From Trifolium pratense (Eukaryota; Streptophyta; Magnoliopsida; Fabales; Fabaceae), in assembly GCF_020283565.1 (NCBI RefSeq), contig NC_060060.1, positions 26,040,001 through 26,104,000 of the forward strand: 64,000 nucleotides of DNA, in the 5' to 3' direction. Below the pieces are notes generated by a model. The model did no database searches and had not been told where the DNA came from. It saw nothing but the letters and a program-made list of their open reading frames with translations. Below are positions 12,740 through 25,900 of this stretch, piece after piece; the stretch's first letter is position 1; each line of letters begins with the position of its first letter. A program made the position numbers and the translations under genes.

Positions 12740-13349
12740 TAGGGTTGGGAATAGGCAAGGCGGCTTACAGGCGCCTTCAGCCTGGCCTGTTTAAGTCTGG
12801 TCTGGCCTTGCCTGTTTATTAAAAATGCTAGGTTCATGCTTTGAAAAAAGCTTATTTTACATAAATAGGTCAGGCTCAAACTTTTAGAAAAGCCTATAAA
12901 GCCTGATAGGCATGCCTGTTTATATTTAATAATTATTATTTATGTAATATTATTATTTATATAATAATTTTATTATGGCATACTTAACTTTGTCGTAATC
13001 GTATTTGTTATTTTATTAGCTTTTAATTCTTGTGCTAATCATTTTATTAGCTTTTTCTTAATGTTGTAAAAATTATAAAAATTTAAATGTGAAATAGGTT
13101 TTAAGGCTTGTTTAACCTATTTAAAAAGACTATATATAGAGTGATTCAAAAAAAAAAAAGGGCTGTATAGAGACATTTATGTAACACAGACTTTTAAACA
13201 GGCTACAAGGTCAAACCAAGCTTTAAAAAGGCTCAGGCCAAGCCAAACAAATTGTATTTGATAGACCGTAGGTCATGCTTAGGCATGAAGAAAAATCGTA
13301 GGTCAGGCTCAGGCCTGTCAAAGCCTGGCCTGGCCTATTGTCAACCCTA
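12740..13349. mobile_element. hAT-type non-autonomous element, 610 bp
   Basis: The ends TAGGGTTG and CAACCCTA are inverted. A perfect 8-bp target duplication TCTATTAT flanks them (12732-12739 and 13350-13357). Subterminal GGCCTGGCC/GGCAAGGC-type GC-rich repeats are mirrored at both ends. Open frames that overlap its right edge are not genes. Confidence 0.88.
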
Positions 13350-13357
13350 TCTATTAT

Positions 13358-14077
13358 ATGGTTGTTTATTTTTGGCCACATTACTTATCTATGATCTTTG
13401 TGAGCTTATCTCAGAAAGCTTATCGATCGATTCTAGTTTACGAGTTGAATTTACGGACTTTTTTATGAGTCAGAATTCTTGCTTTTGATTTTATTAATTA
13501 GAATATGATTAAAATGTTATTGGATCTTCATATATTCAGTATCTGCGGTGAAATTGGATTTCTGGTTACAATTTCTATGAATACATGCATTTTTGTATTA
13601 ACTACCAAATTTACAATGTGTGTTGTTATCATTGTAAATTTTGTCTACTTGTATGTTACTTCCTACAACTTGCAAGTTGAAAAACCATATTGGGCTGGGT
13701 ATTGTTTGGTAGATGTAGTTTCTGATGTTTCATTCATTAAGTGGACTCTTTGGAATCCTGTTGATTTTCTCTTATTTCATTAAATTTTCTCTAATAGCAT
13801 TTAAATTTCACATTTTTTTGTCAAAAGTCACTAAAATTTGGATGCATTTGATTCTTTATATCTTTATTTATTTTTATTTTTATCATAGTGACATTACACC
13901 AAGACAACTAAATGGATGTTTTCAACAAATATCCCAGAAGTATACATTAATTTCAGTTATCCCATAAGTATTTCTCGTTGTCCATAAAGAATAATTTTAT
14001 TTTCGATTATTCGTATTACATTATTTCCTAAATCAAGTAACTAAGCAAAAAAGTTGCCATGTTGAAGCAATAATTAA
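13358..14077. other. AT-rich stretch, nothing recognised
   Basis: Only short, unrelated open frames occur, with hydrophobic translations typical of AT-rich noncoding DNA. It is the 3' flank of the broken xylanase gene. Confidence 0.4.
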
Positions 14078-15083
14078 TTATATAAAAAGTTGTATAAATT
14101 GTCTTGTTTTCTCAGACTCATCTTTTGAATGAACTTGAATTTTATGGGTGAAAGTATAATTCTTCTTGAGGGGATGACTAATTCCCACATCATAGTCGCC
14201 GTGAAAAAGAGAGGTCTCAAGAAAATCATTTTCGTCTGTCATCGTTGATACTGTTGTTTTCCCCCACTCTTTAAGCAGTTTGTCCACAACACATCACCTG
14301 TAGGCAGATTCTTGAAGTTGTTATCTGTCAAACACATCCTATAACAACCTCTCAGTTTCCATGTAGTCCACAATACAATGCCTCGAATCCCTGGGTGAGA
14401 ATTTGCCTCTCTAAGTACCCTGCTCAAAGTACCCTGCTTACACAAATCATAAGTGGAAAATCTAAATTAGTTAATGCATAAATGTGTAAATAGTAAAAAT
14501 AAAATCGTAGATGTTATTAATTTTACCTGATTAGGTTGGCTTGCGATGTCTAACTCAGTAATCCATATTTGAAAACCAGCAGAATGAAGGATAACAAGGG
14601 AAGCTCTCATGTATGGCAAGTTAGGAGACTACTAGGGAAATGAGACTCAAGTCCAATCGCAAGAGGCAATTGTCTATTCGAACTTTGGATTTGTCATATC
14701 TTCTGGATATACCTTGATGGGCTTGATAAACCATCTCTACTTTCCTCAATGGTATTATATTCATTCAAGAACAATGTAGTTCCTGGATCAATGTTGTGAA
14801 CTTGATTATACATCCTTGTTGAAAAATCTTGTCCAAGTTTACTTTCAAAGAATGAGAAATGTAGATTTTCATTAACAACATCCCAACCAATAAGTTGACC
14901 CTTGTATCTTTGCACAATGGAATTCATTCTCCTTTGGACCGCAGCGTTAAGCTGGCTCGGTGAAAGTGAAGAAACCCAATTAGGTTGGTAACGAGGATCA
15001 TCCCAAAATATGTTGTGGCCTCGAACAAAAATGCCGTGTTTCTTTGCATACCGTAGCATTTGGTCGGCTTCGAAGTAGTTCTC
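14078..15083 (-). pseudogene. GH10 endo-1,4-beta-xylanase, 5'-truncated and frame-broken
   Basis: The minus strand encodes the C-terminal two-thirds of a plant GH10 xylanase, a secreted enzyme family that cleaves xylan in cell walls. Reading inward from 15083: GHNIFWDDP, then GWDVVNENLHFSFFESK with the acid/base Glu of the VNEN motif, then LFLNEYNTIE. A TGA stop falls about ten codons after NTIE, inside the expected YIQKLKQ segment, near 14692. The family sequence resumes (RQLPLAIGLESHF), shifts frame near 14625, and gives WITELD with the nucleophile Glu. An apparent intron starts with a GT donor near 14527. A final exon has LREANSHPGIRGIV and CYRMCLTDNNFKNLPTGDV, another frameshift near 14288, and then a complete C-terminus. 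The N-terminal third is absent; homology stops at 15083, where an LTR-like sequence begins. One stop plus two frameshifts make this a pseudogene. Confidence 0.88.
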
Positions 15084-16620
15084 TGTAACATCCCAAATTT
15101 TCGGGACGTTAATTAACCAAATTTTAACCGAAACGATGAACCATTTTTTTTTTAAAGAATAAAGTAGACTCATAATGCTAAATATTAAGTATTATAATAA
15201 TAGATCTCTCCAAATTAATAATTTAGAGTAATGTAAATTTCAAGGACTGAAGTTCTCTTTAACTCAAAAATAAATTTCTATACCAAGACTATTGGCCTTT
15301 TACTACCCAAACACTCAATCTATAGCTGGTCATAACTCCGGATGCTTGTGAGAATCTCTCTCGACAAGACTAGCACCGATGTCCACGAATTTCGGAGCCT
15401 CCTCAACTACATGTCACCATGTTTCCGCTGCGCAACTCTGATCTACTGGTTGAGTAACCTGACCAAATTTATACATGAGGGTCGCTCCAAAACATAGGAA
15501 AACATCAATTAAGCATGCATATAGAAATATGGAAAACTCATAAATTACCAACAATAAAATAAGTGGTTATCAACCACTTACCACACGACACCATAGTTAC
15601 ACCCTATGATGTTTCACCAAATCCTAAAGATTAGTCTATAAGATATTTTAATGCACCCTATATGATCCAGATATCACCGCTCCGCAGAGTAAATTGCCCC
15701 ACCATTGGACAGTGTCCCACCATTGGACACAATACCCCACCGTTGGGTATTAAGGTTCGGTACCCCACCGTTGGGTATTATTCCAAACCACACCAAAAAT
15801 GTATGAATGCCTTATCACCGCTAAGTTAGTCAACACCAGAAATTACTCACACCGAGTAACTAATCAAAACGATCTTATTCTAACTCCGGTTTAGAGATAA
15901 GATTTCCCCAATGATAACCCCAATCATAGACCCAAGACACCATTGCTAACCCCAATCATCGAATCCAACGGCATAATAAATCAACTGTTAACAAGGAAAT
16001 AAAACTCAACAGTTAACAACAGAGAACTCATGCATCACAAGAATTCATATATCATTTACGCACACCATAAAGATCACAAAAACATATGTATAATTAAAAT
16101 AAACATACAACGGAGGACCCTCTTACCTTAGCAGCGGCAACTCCTAATCAACACACAAACAAAAGTCTTTGTCCAATGTAAAGCTCACACCTTCACAAAG
16201 AAATAATTATTGATCTTTAGATTTCAAATTTTACTTACTCTTAATTCTTACTCCAAGGTTTGAGTTTGACTAAAGTATGACTCACAACCAGATCCTACTT
16301 AATCATTTTATTATAAAAATAAGACCTTATAAAACAACTCTACTATTATCGGTTTCAGTTCTTCAAAAGGAATAATTTATTTTACTAAATATGTTAGTTT
16401 AACATTTTAAAAGGGCAGATTTAATTAATTGAAGATTATTAAAAAGTAATAGACCAATTTGTCTCATTGTTAACCTTCTATAAAAATCAGACACATTAAG
16501 AAAATAGAAGTTCATAAGAAAGCTAGATAGATAAGCAATCCTAATCAAATTTTATTTGAAACTATGAATATACTTTTAGAAATAAACACTAGAACAAGGC
16601 GTAACACAACATTTTCCATC
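15084..16620 (-). mobile_element. LTR-like sequence inserted in the xylanase gene (gypsy-type, far end uncertain)
   Basis: On the minus strand the block ends GGGATGTTACA exactly where xylanase homology stops, resembling the ...TGTTACA ends I associate with chromovirus-type (Tekay/Del) gypsy LTRs. It is less AT-rich than its flanks and contains tandem ACCCCACCGTTGGGTAT-like units at about 15700-15785. No gag or pol was seen, so this may be a solo or partial LTR. The other end and a 5-bp target duplication were not found; the right coordinate is approximate. Confidence 0.45.
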
Positions 16621-18144
16621 GATCAAAAGACCAAGAAAAGAAAGAACTCCAAGAACTAAAATTTCTTTTAAGATGATCAAATATTGATTCTAATTCTAGA
16701 ATCATATCCTCGTTTTTCCTTAAGTTTCAATATCAATAGTCTAATTCAATTCTAGGCTAATGCTAGTTTCAAAAATTTGTTTACAATCACCCTCATTTTT
16801 TTCATTGACCAAAACTGATTTCTAATAACAAAATGGTGATTGGAAAAGAATGAATAGCAAAAAAATGATTTTGTATCAAAAAAATTATAAAGAAACTTTT
16901 TATAAAAGTTTCAAATGAAAAATGGTTTTATAAAATCTATTCTTAAAAATACAAAGAAAAAATCTATTTTTTAAAGCTGAAACAAACCGGCTTAAAATCT
17001 CGGTAAAAATGTGAGTTTAAGAGGTATGTTTCATTTTATCTATTGATGGGAAAGAGCTCACAAAAAAACAAAAAAACTTATAAAACATTGTCATATTATT
17101 TAATTGTGAGTTTAAGAGGTACTTTTCATTTAAATTCTTTGTAAATAAGTGGGATTTAATTGAGAAAATAAATAAAAAGTTCAAATCAATTTTTTTAAAA
17201 AGAATATGATTTTTTTAAAAAAATGGGGTTAAAATAATTTGTTAAAAAATTGTATATGTGCTTACTTATTGTGAAATGTATTGATTGTATACGATGAAAA
17301 TATTTCAGTTGTGCAAGCCTTAGAAGTAGCCAACTTTTTTAGCTAATAGTAACTATTGATTTTACTAAAAAAAAAAAAACGGTTTTATTACTTTAAATTA
17401 AACAATTTTTTTTTTTTATAATCACTTTAAATTAAACAATTGAAAATGTTTTGCTCATATAAGAAAACAAGAATGTATGTATATATAATATATATACATA
17501 ATAGAAATATATCATCTAAAAATACTTTTACATTTTAGGTGTAGATCGATAAATTACAACCCTAATGCTGAGTGGAGGGAGATTAGTGGTGACAACCCTG
17601 AGAGTATGACGATACATAGCAAAAAAACAAAATTCAATGTTTTTTATCAAATCTAAACCTGCGAGATTTTGGAGAGGAGTGTGGTGATTTAAAGCAAACA
17701 TTCGTTTATATAGGGGACTTATATGCTCCAGTTTTATTTTAGCAATTAAAACATTCCTTTAATATTTTTCAATAATAAAATCTAGGAATAAATTAAAATA
17801 ATACTATGTATTTTTTTTTTCTTTTTTTGACATATTGATTTATTATTATATTTTATGACAAAAATGAATATGCAGTCACAGTGTAAAATAATTATATGAT
17901 GTCAATGTCACTCCATGATGGCAGAAATTTATATGATATTTTAGATACTTTTTAAGTTAGTTTTTGGTATTTTTAGTAGTCTTTTGTTGGTCAAAGCATG
18001 GAAAATATATACCGAAGGAAAGAAAATGAAAAATAGAAAAATAAGGGTAGAAAAAAAAAACATGGTGGAAAAAGAAAAATTCTTACCTAATCCTTTTTTT
18101 TTTCACGCATGACAAGGCTGTTTTTTTCTTTAATTTTCATGATT
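16621..18144. other. AT-rich intergenic stretch with an LTR-start fragment
   Basis: No gene is visible. At 17923-18000 the sequence GATGGCAG(A)AATTTATATGAT and the following 60 bases match the beginning of the solo LTR at 47402, so a fragment of the same LTR family is present. The rest is homopolymer-rich. Confidence 0.4.
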
Positions 18145-18373
18145 GAAATTTTCTCATCCCATCCCATCCCATCCCAATGTTTCTTTTCTACCTCTTTCCA
18201 TTTTTGCCCTTGGATAAATATTTCAGAACGTGTTTTTAGAATTTTTTGCCTTGAAGAAACTTTGAAATGTGTTTTCTGAATTTAAACTAGAAAAACATTT
18301 GGAAAACGTGTTCCAAAATTTTTAACAAGGGAAAAAATAAAATCGCATGGATAGGGTGGGATGAGAAAATTTC
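18145..18373. mobile_element. Fold-back MITE with 9-bp target duplication (family M1), 229 bp
   Basis: The ends GAAATTTTCTCATCCCA and the inverted GGGATGAGAAAATTTC are flanked by a perfect 9-bp duplication TTCATGATT (18136-18144 and 18374-18382). Nine-bp duplications are characteristic of Mutator-like elements. The core contains an AAACTAGAAAAACAT segment shared with the elements at 58152 and 62817. Confidence 0.85.
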
Positions 18374-18608
18374 TTCATGATTTTCTTTTCTCCTTTGGGC
18401 CAACATGTTGTAGCTTTCTTTTTACTATATTTTCTTCAATTCACCCTCTTTGATCTTATCGAAGTATCATTTGTAGTTCTTTCATCACTAAACAAGATAT
18501 TAATAACTTCACAACTTGATTATAATATTTCACTCAAACGATCAACCTGGTTAGTAGAACAAATAAAACAAAACAAAAACTACACAATATGTATGGTTAA
18601 TGAAGAGA

Positions 18609-19090
18609 CTAGTAATAGACCCATGCTATTGCACGGATCGTAACGTTACGATATTTTTTTTTTAAGTTATAGTTTGGTAATTAAAATTGGTTGCAATTCT
18701 AAATATTTAAATCGAAAGAAATAATTACATAGAACATATTTATATATCAGTTAGAATTTATCCCGTGTAAAATAGTTTTTTAAAAATTTTTATTAGTAAG
18801 AACTTATCTTACATATGATAATTTTTTTGAATTTTTTACCAGTGATAATTTATCTCGTATATGATAGTTAAAATTTATATATCAGTTTGTACAAAAAAAA
18901 ATTATATATCAGTTAGAATTTACCCCGTGTAAAATAGTTTTTTTTTTTAAAAAATTTTTTATTAGTAAGAACTTGTATCACATGTGATAATTATTTTAAA
19001 TTTTTTATCGGCGATAATTTGTCCCGTATATGATAGTTAAAATTCATATCAGTTAGAATTTATCCCGTGTAAAATATAGATTTTATTTTT
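18609..19090 (-). mobile_element. Helitron-like 3' terminus with internal repeats (other end uncertain)
   Basis: Read on the minus strand, a short hairpin CCGTGC-AATA-GCATGG is followed about nine bases later by CTAG and then a T. This is the structure of a Helitron 3' end (hairpin, CTRR, insertion before T). Inside are three spaced copies of CAGTTAGAATTTATCCCGTG or close variants (starting about 18747, 18907 and 19047). The 5' TC end was not located. Confidence 0.4.
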
Positions 19091-19643
19091 TACTTTTGAA
19101 ATTTGAATATCATAGTTTGCCTCCAAAAGATAAATCATGACAACTTGCAAAATAAAGAACATTGTCATATGCATTTGTTTTCAAAAGTAACTAAGTGGTT
19201 TGTGGCTTGGTTAAACTGCAACTATGTCTTTCAATAAGGTAACATTTGCACTCACAAGATGAAATATGACTTAGATGACTTAGTTACTTGACAAATGGTG
19301 TGTACTTTTAGTCCAGTTATCAATTTTTTAGACATCAATTATCCTCATTTGGGACACATGACAACAAATTAAGTAAGGGTGTTTTAGACTTAACCAGAAC
19401 AATCAACTTTCTTATATATATATTAGATTGAAAGCACAAGCACATAATTGAGTCAATAATTTTAAAATGATAAAACTTATCTAAAAAGACTCTAAAAGCT
19501 ATATTTGACGAGAAGTCATCAAGAGTCCAAGAATCTGTTTCTCCAGAGTCCATAGTCTGTTTCTTTACCCGACTTTCTACACACTTAATAAAACGATTAG
19601 TGTACAAAATTGTTCTCAATGTTTTGTTATCATCAAAACTTTA

Positions 19644-19918
19644 GGCTATGTTTGGATTGATGGAATGAGATGGAATGAAATTAAAAGAGATGGAATAGAA
19701 TAATGTTCAATTGTTTGAATTTAAAAAATAATAATTGAACGAAATATGATGGAATGTATTTCATCTCATACCACCACTTACCTTCAATTTTGTTACTCTC
19801 CTTTTTAAGATATTCAAACAATGGAATGGAAGATTTATTTCATTCCGCTTTATTTTATTTCACTCCATCCTATTCCGCTCTGCTCCATTCCATCATATTC
19901 CAACAATCCAAACAAAAT
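19644..19918. mobile_element. Fold-back MITE, about 275 bp
   Basis: Inverted ends GTTTGGATTGATGGAATG and CATATTCCAACAATCCAAAC, with further GATGGAATG/CATTCCATC pairs towards the centre. No convincing target duplication was found. Confidence 0.65.
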
Positions 19919-20929
19919 TTTATAGTTGTAGAACCAAACTTGTTCCAACAGTTCTTCTCCATGTGATGTTGTTTTGGTCTGTTGTATCTCAGATCTACTT
20001 ATTACTACTTATGATGGATGTCGTTGCTTTGAAGCCGCCGCCGCCGCTTCTATTGTCTTTATATTGCTGCTGATAAAAGTTTTAAATAACTACTATATAT
20101 AAATAACAAGTTGTTGCTAATAAAAAATTTAAATTGTCAATTATAACATTACCTAAAACTTTTAGTCAAAAACAACTTTTACGGTCTTAATATTTACAAT
20201 TCAAATCAATATGACGAAACACGCATCCCGTACGGAAGCACGGTCCCTAATTAGTTCATTTTGAAACTAAAAGTAATGAAATTTTTATTTTTTTATCAAA
20301 TAATTCAGTAACCAAAATTACACTGTTCATGCGTCAAAAATTACACTGTTCAAAATTCGATCTTTAACTCGTACCTATAAAATGCTTTAACTCGTGCATA
20401 TAAAATGCAATGCTATGTCTAACAATAATAAAAACTAACAATTGGTTGTTTGAATCCGGTGAGAGGGACCCACGACAACAAAGACACTTGAGCTTTACAG
20501 CCACGTAAACCATACGTTGAACTGATAGATCTATGTCCTATCTCCCAATTTGTTCATACTCTATTCTTTTCTGTTATGTCTTACTTCAACTTAAGCTCAA
20601 ACTTAATTATTATTCAAAAAATTATTGTCATCATCTAAAACATTTCAAGATCAACGTGCACCCCATTCCAACTCTTAATTTTCTCTTTCATTTTTCTATT
20701 GCAATTTGATTCTCTATTTTGACCATTTTGTTGTTTGCATTTTAGTTCTTATCTCTTTCTCTTCCACCTCATTTATCCACAAAAATTAGAGACAGTGTCA
20801 CCAGAAAAAAAGAAGAAAAAAAATATACCCTTTTGTTTATTTACCTTGGAGAATGTAAAAAGGTGATTTATTTATTTATATAACGGTAATTTGGAAATGA
20901 GTGGTAGTTAAAATACTTGGCTAGAACTA
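19919..20929 (+). promoter_or_regulatory. Upstream region of the WIT-like gene
   Basis: About 1 kb without coding signal. A GC-rich CCGTACGGAAGCACGG hairpin-like remnant lies near 20228-20243. The pyrimidine-rich stretch at 20690-20770 and the GA/A-rich stretch after it look like a plant core promoter or leader, but I found no decisive TATA box. Confidence 0.3.
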
Positions 20930-22999
20930 AAAGTTCTTACAGATAGATTTTCCGGGAAAATTTTCATGTGGGGTTTCTTGTTTGGAGGTCAACTTGCTAC
21001 TGAGGAGTTAAGAAGATTCCAGAAGCATTTATAGAAAGGTGAGGCTTAATTTCTTTGTTCCAAATTGATAATTTGTTGTAAATTTTGGAACTTTCTTTTT
21101 CTTTAGGTTATAGGTTGAAATTAGAATGTTTATGTCATGGTTGTTGTTTCTAATAGAAGTGATCGTTTCCATGTTTTTTGAATAGTAAGTTTGGTGATTT
21201 TGTTAAGCATGTGTCGCTTGGTGAGAATCGCTCTTGGAAATTTTAAATTCTGATATGTTGTATGATGAATGTTCAGTATAATTGTGGTGTTATAATTGAT
21301 GGTTTTTAGTGGTTATATTTGGAGGATTTCAAAGGGTGTTTTGGTATATTGTGTGTTGAATTTGTTAGAAAATTAGGATCTTATGTGGTTTCTGTTGTTA
21401 AGACTGGATTAGATGCTTCATTTCACTTGTGGCATTGGGCATATCGAAGTTCGACTGGGGTACCTGCTATCATGTCACTTGTGGTACGGTCCCAATGTTC
21501 AGTCCTAAATTGGATAGAATACGACCTGGAAATGTGTTTATAAGTTGTGGATAATTCTTAGTTGTCTCACCTTACAGGTTGGTTTTGTATGGGTTGAGAT
21601 AGGTCCAATCCAAATTATAAGATTGTAAATTATTCATGTTTGATTAGAAGAGCGTGAAAAGGAAAGATTATGGCTTATTCAGGTATGAACACAGAAGTTT
21701 GATTCTGGTGTTTTATTTGGTGATTAGATGTTGATCAATTAGATTAAAGATGCCAATAGGGAATTACAGAAAAAGAAGCCAGGCATATGCATGAAATGTT
21801 CTTTATATTTCTTCTACTTACCGAATGTTTCTTGACTTCTGCGATGTCCAGAAAAGTGTGAAAGGGGAGTGAAGAAATTAATACTAGGATGAAATAAAAC
21901 TTGTGCGTAGTTTTTAAATTTAATATGAAATGAAAAAATGAACTAGGTTAGTTCATCCTCAGAAAACTTTTCCATTATGCTATCAGAAGAAAACCTGCTA
22001 CTATCTAGCATTTTTATTTCATTATAGCTTCGTTTCTTCAGTTAGCTACTCAACTTGTTTATGTTAGGTTTTTGTAGTGTTTGGTGTCTGTTAGTGATGG
22101 TTATAGAGAGTTAGTTGGTTAGTTAGTTAATAAATTAGATTGGTTAGTTTGACTGGGAATATTAGAACAAATACGGTAGGTTTCGTCTAAAGTGTGTAAT
22201 TTCTTATAAGTTACCATGTGCCTATCACTCTATCAGTATACAACCACAACTTTTTGTCTTTGAATTGTGGAAATTATTGATGTTAAGTTTATAAAACATC
22301 TTATAAATTGTTGATATTATCTTAGAGTAAGTTAGATAATTTTAAGATTAATTTCTTGTGTTAGAATATCTTAGACAATCTCTTAAGATTAGTCTCCATA
22401 TCTATTTGTTGTTAAAATGATTTTTTTTTCTCTATTTGATTTAATTTGGAATGTTTTATATTAGTACCATATGTATTTGATGTTATAGTGATTTGTTTCT
22501 CGCCAATGCGTCAAAACCGCATGCCACCTTGTTCTATTAAGATCTTTTCCAGCTTGAGTCTCTCATTTGAGTTTGGTTTCACTTTCACCGCCATTCTCAA
22601 GTTCATCGCACCTCTATCTTTTCATTTCATTATTATAGAGGGTACTCTCCCTCCTCAGCCGTCTATAATTAATTCTAGACGATCCATTTCGAGATAGAGA
22701 AATGAATAAAATAATCAATAGTAAGATAAAGCTAACGCCATGGTAATTACCAACTGCTAATTTGTGTTTTTCGTAATCGAGTAGTAACAGCCTAAAACAG
22801 AATTTGTTTCATTTAAATTTCATTTTCCTAGAATTTAGGATAAAGATAGAGTTAGTTATGATACTTAACAAATTCTGTTATGGGTTGTTACTACTCTATT
22901 AATATACAAAGTGATGTTATTTCTTTTCTTCCATCAAAATAACATTTCTATCTTACTTTCAGAACTAGCTGCAAATTTCTGAACCAAGAAATCCTAACA
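20930..22999 (+). other. 5'UTR of the WIT-like gene with a long leader intron
   Basis: A good donor AAAG|GTGAGG at 21039 and an acceptor TTACTTTCAG ending at 22962 can join a leader exon (about 20930-21038) to the 37 bases before the ATG at 23000. The 1.9-kb intron would contain only short spurious open frames. The splice sites are read from sequence; their use is inference. Leader introns of this size are common in plant housekeeping genes. Confidence 0.5.
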
Positions 23000-25900
23000 A
23001 TGGATGAAGCTTTAGGAAAACTCTACTCACTCAAGGAGTTCTCGACTAAAGAAAACGACATGCAAGATCTTGAGATATCTCTGCAAGCATTAACGGAAAT
23101 AGATCATCGGTTCACGTATTCTTCGGAGAAGCTAGTAAACTTGCATATTCTGTATATTTATCTGTTGGCACGCGAAAATGATCTTGAAGATATGGACTCA
23201 AAGAATATCTGCAACTTAGAAATATTATTTGAGAGTGCAATGATGTTTGATCTATTGTCAGGTATCTTGGATTCTGAGGTAAGAGAGCTCGACAGTTTCA
23301 TGGAAACTCTACATGAAGAAATTGTTGATGCTCGTCATAAAATATTGTCATGCAGACATTTGACTGAGGTTTTCTTTATAATGGATGAAAAATTGCAAGA
23401 TTCCGAAGAGTCTGCGAAGCAGTTTCAACAGCAGTTATTGGAGTTAAAGATTCAGTCGTCACAGTTACAGAAAAGTCTTGCAGCTTTTCAACACAAGAAT
23501 TGTAAGTTGAAATATTTACTCAGATACTTCTTTTTGTTTGAAAAATTTATAATGAAATTGCAGTTGTTTTTCATGTTTTGGGTGACTATTTACCATTCTT
23601 AGTCATCTATGTAAATAGGGGAAACCGGGAAGATCCTGAGTTTATCAGAAAATGGTGAACTGTCGGATGTGAAAGTGAAATCCAATGATCAGACAGTAGA
23701 GCAACGGCGATATATTCTGCGAATGCTTGAGAAGTCTCTTGCAAGGGAGCTAGATCTAGAAAAGAAGTTAGCGGAGTCGAGAAATAACGAAGAATTAAAG
23801 TTGAAACTTCGCTACACTGAACAAGTGGCGTTTTATATGGAAGAAGCAGCAGAAGTAGTTTGGGGAAGATTTCTTGAGGCAGACAATGCTACTGAGGTGT
23901 TAATGGGGATTGCTAAAGGTATAATGGGACGTCTCCAAGTAACCGAGTTCAACCTCAACAGTTCAATGAAACGAGAAAATGAGCTAAAATCGAAAGTTCA
24001 AAATTTAATCGAACAACTCAAGGATAAAGATGTTGCTTTAGAGAAGCACAAGAAGTATAATGTTAATGTCAGCAATACTGAGGAAAACTCGGAGCTGTTG
24101 GCTTTGAGGGAAAAGGTGAAATTTCTTGAACAAGAACGGAAGGATTTTGAGGTTCAGATAAATTCTTTGACTGAAGAGAATGAAGCATGTAATGAACATC
24201 TTATTGAAATCGAAAATTTTGCCGAATCTCTGAAAGAAAGCATTGACATATCAGAAAATCGGGCTGAGAGTGCTGAAGCAAAGGTTACACAGTTAACTGA
24301 AACAAATATAGAACTTACCGAGGAGCTGAATTTTCTTAAAGGGAGTGCTAGTACAGTCGAGAAAAAAGTCGGTTCTCTTGAAAAGCAATTACGGGAATTT
24401 GATATCCAACTACAGAATGCAAAAGCATCTTCTGAAGCAAGTCAAGAACAGCAGAATATGTTATACTCTGCAATTTGGGATATGGAAATCTTAATTGAAG
24501 AGCTCAAATCTAAGGTTTCAATAGCTGAAAGTAATAAAGATAGTGCAGAAGAACAATGCATTGTGCTATCTGAAAAGAACGAAAAACTTCATAAAGAGTT
24601 GGATCTCTTGAAGTCCAGAATAGATATCCTGAAATCATTTTTGGATCAAGCTAGCAATACAAAATTATCAACTGCAAAAGAAATTGATACCAGAACCAAG
24701 TTTATCATGGATTTGGTAATGCAAGTAGCTTCTGAAAGGGAGCGCATCAATAATCTGGTATTTACTTCTACAGTTTTCTAACTAAACTTGAAGTCTATTA
24801 AGTTTAACTTTGTCAAATGTCAATAATCTTTGGTCCTTTTGTTCATATTAACTGTGTATGCTAAGTCGTAATTGAACTGAACTAATATATTCAAGGACTC
24901 GGTTTATAAATTTATACCTTGATGGACCAAATTGATGTATCATGTATGTTTCGAGGACAAATATGGTAGTTTCTCTTCCCTCTACATGACTTCGGATGTA
25001 CACATTTGGAATAAAACGCATATTTTATGCCGTCTAGATGATCACAACCCCCAAGTGATCTGAGTTGTTCTGAAGGCTAACTAAAATCCGTTATAGTTAT
25101 TAGGCTATGAGTTAGTAGAATCATGTCATCTTGAATAAATCTGTGTATTCTTTGCATTCATCGATAAAAACAGCTTGTTTTTATCACACACAAACAGGAC
25201 GCTAGCATTCTTACGACTATGTTTCTTTCTGCAGCTAGATGCCTTAAAACTGGAAAATAAAAGATTGGTAAGAAAGCTTAAGGAGACTAAAATTGGTGCA
25301 GGCATCAATGGACTAAATAACAGAAATGAAGATCAAGCTTCCAACAATATGGACCCATTTGATGAAGAAGGAATTGAACACTTCAATAAAACTTTTCAGG
25401 CAGGTATCTTCTGTCAGCTATTCCTTTCTACTGCTTGATATGCATATATGATGTTGGTAGAAATTGCTTAATTCCATGCCAATCAACATGATCCATGTTT
25501 TGGCAGCATGAGATATTAGAATGCCAACAGATGAAAGTTTAGCAACACATGTTGAGCACGCCCCTTGAAGACTAGTTGGTCAGGGGTTCGATCTTTAACC
25601 GGTGGTAATGAAAAAAAAAACATATGTTGAGAGAGATGTCTACCCTTAAATGGATCTCATGCTCGATCAAAGAGATTAGTCTCTGCAGTTGCGTGAGGGG
25701 ATACATTAGCTTACCAAAAAAAATTGTCACTATCGAAAATAGAAAAATTAGACATTACATTGATAGAAGAAAAAACTTTGTTTTACATTTTGTCATATTC
25801 ATTAAACTTTGTTTTACGTTGTCTTAAATACTAATATGTTTTTCCCTTTCTTTGTTTCTGTTATTAGGTGGGTGAACAATCAGAAGTTGCAAACACCGAA

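Noticed and set aside
20219..20252. GC-rich hairpin ending CTAA before T as a second Helitron 3' end
   Set aside because: Suggestive only; no matching 5' end and the hairpin spacing is irregular.
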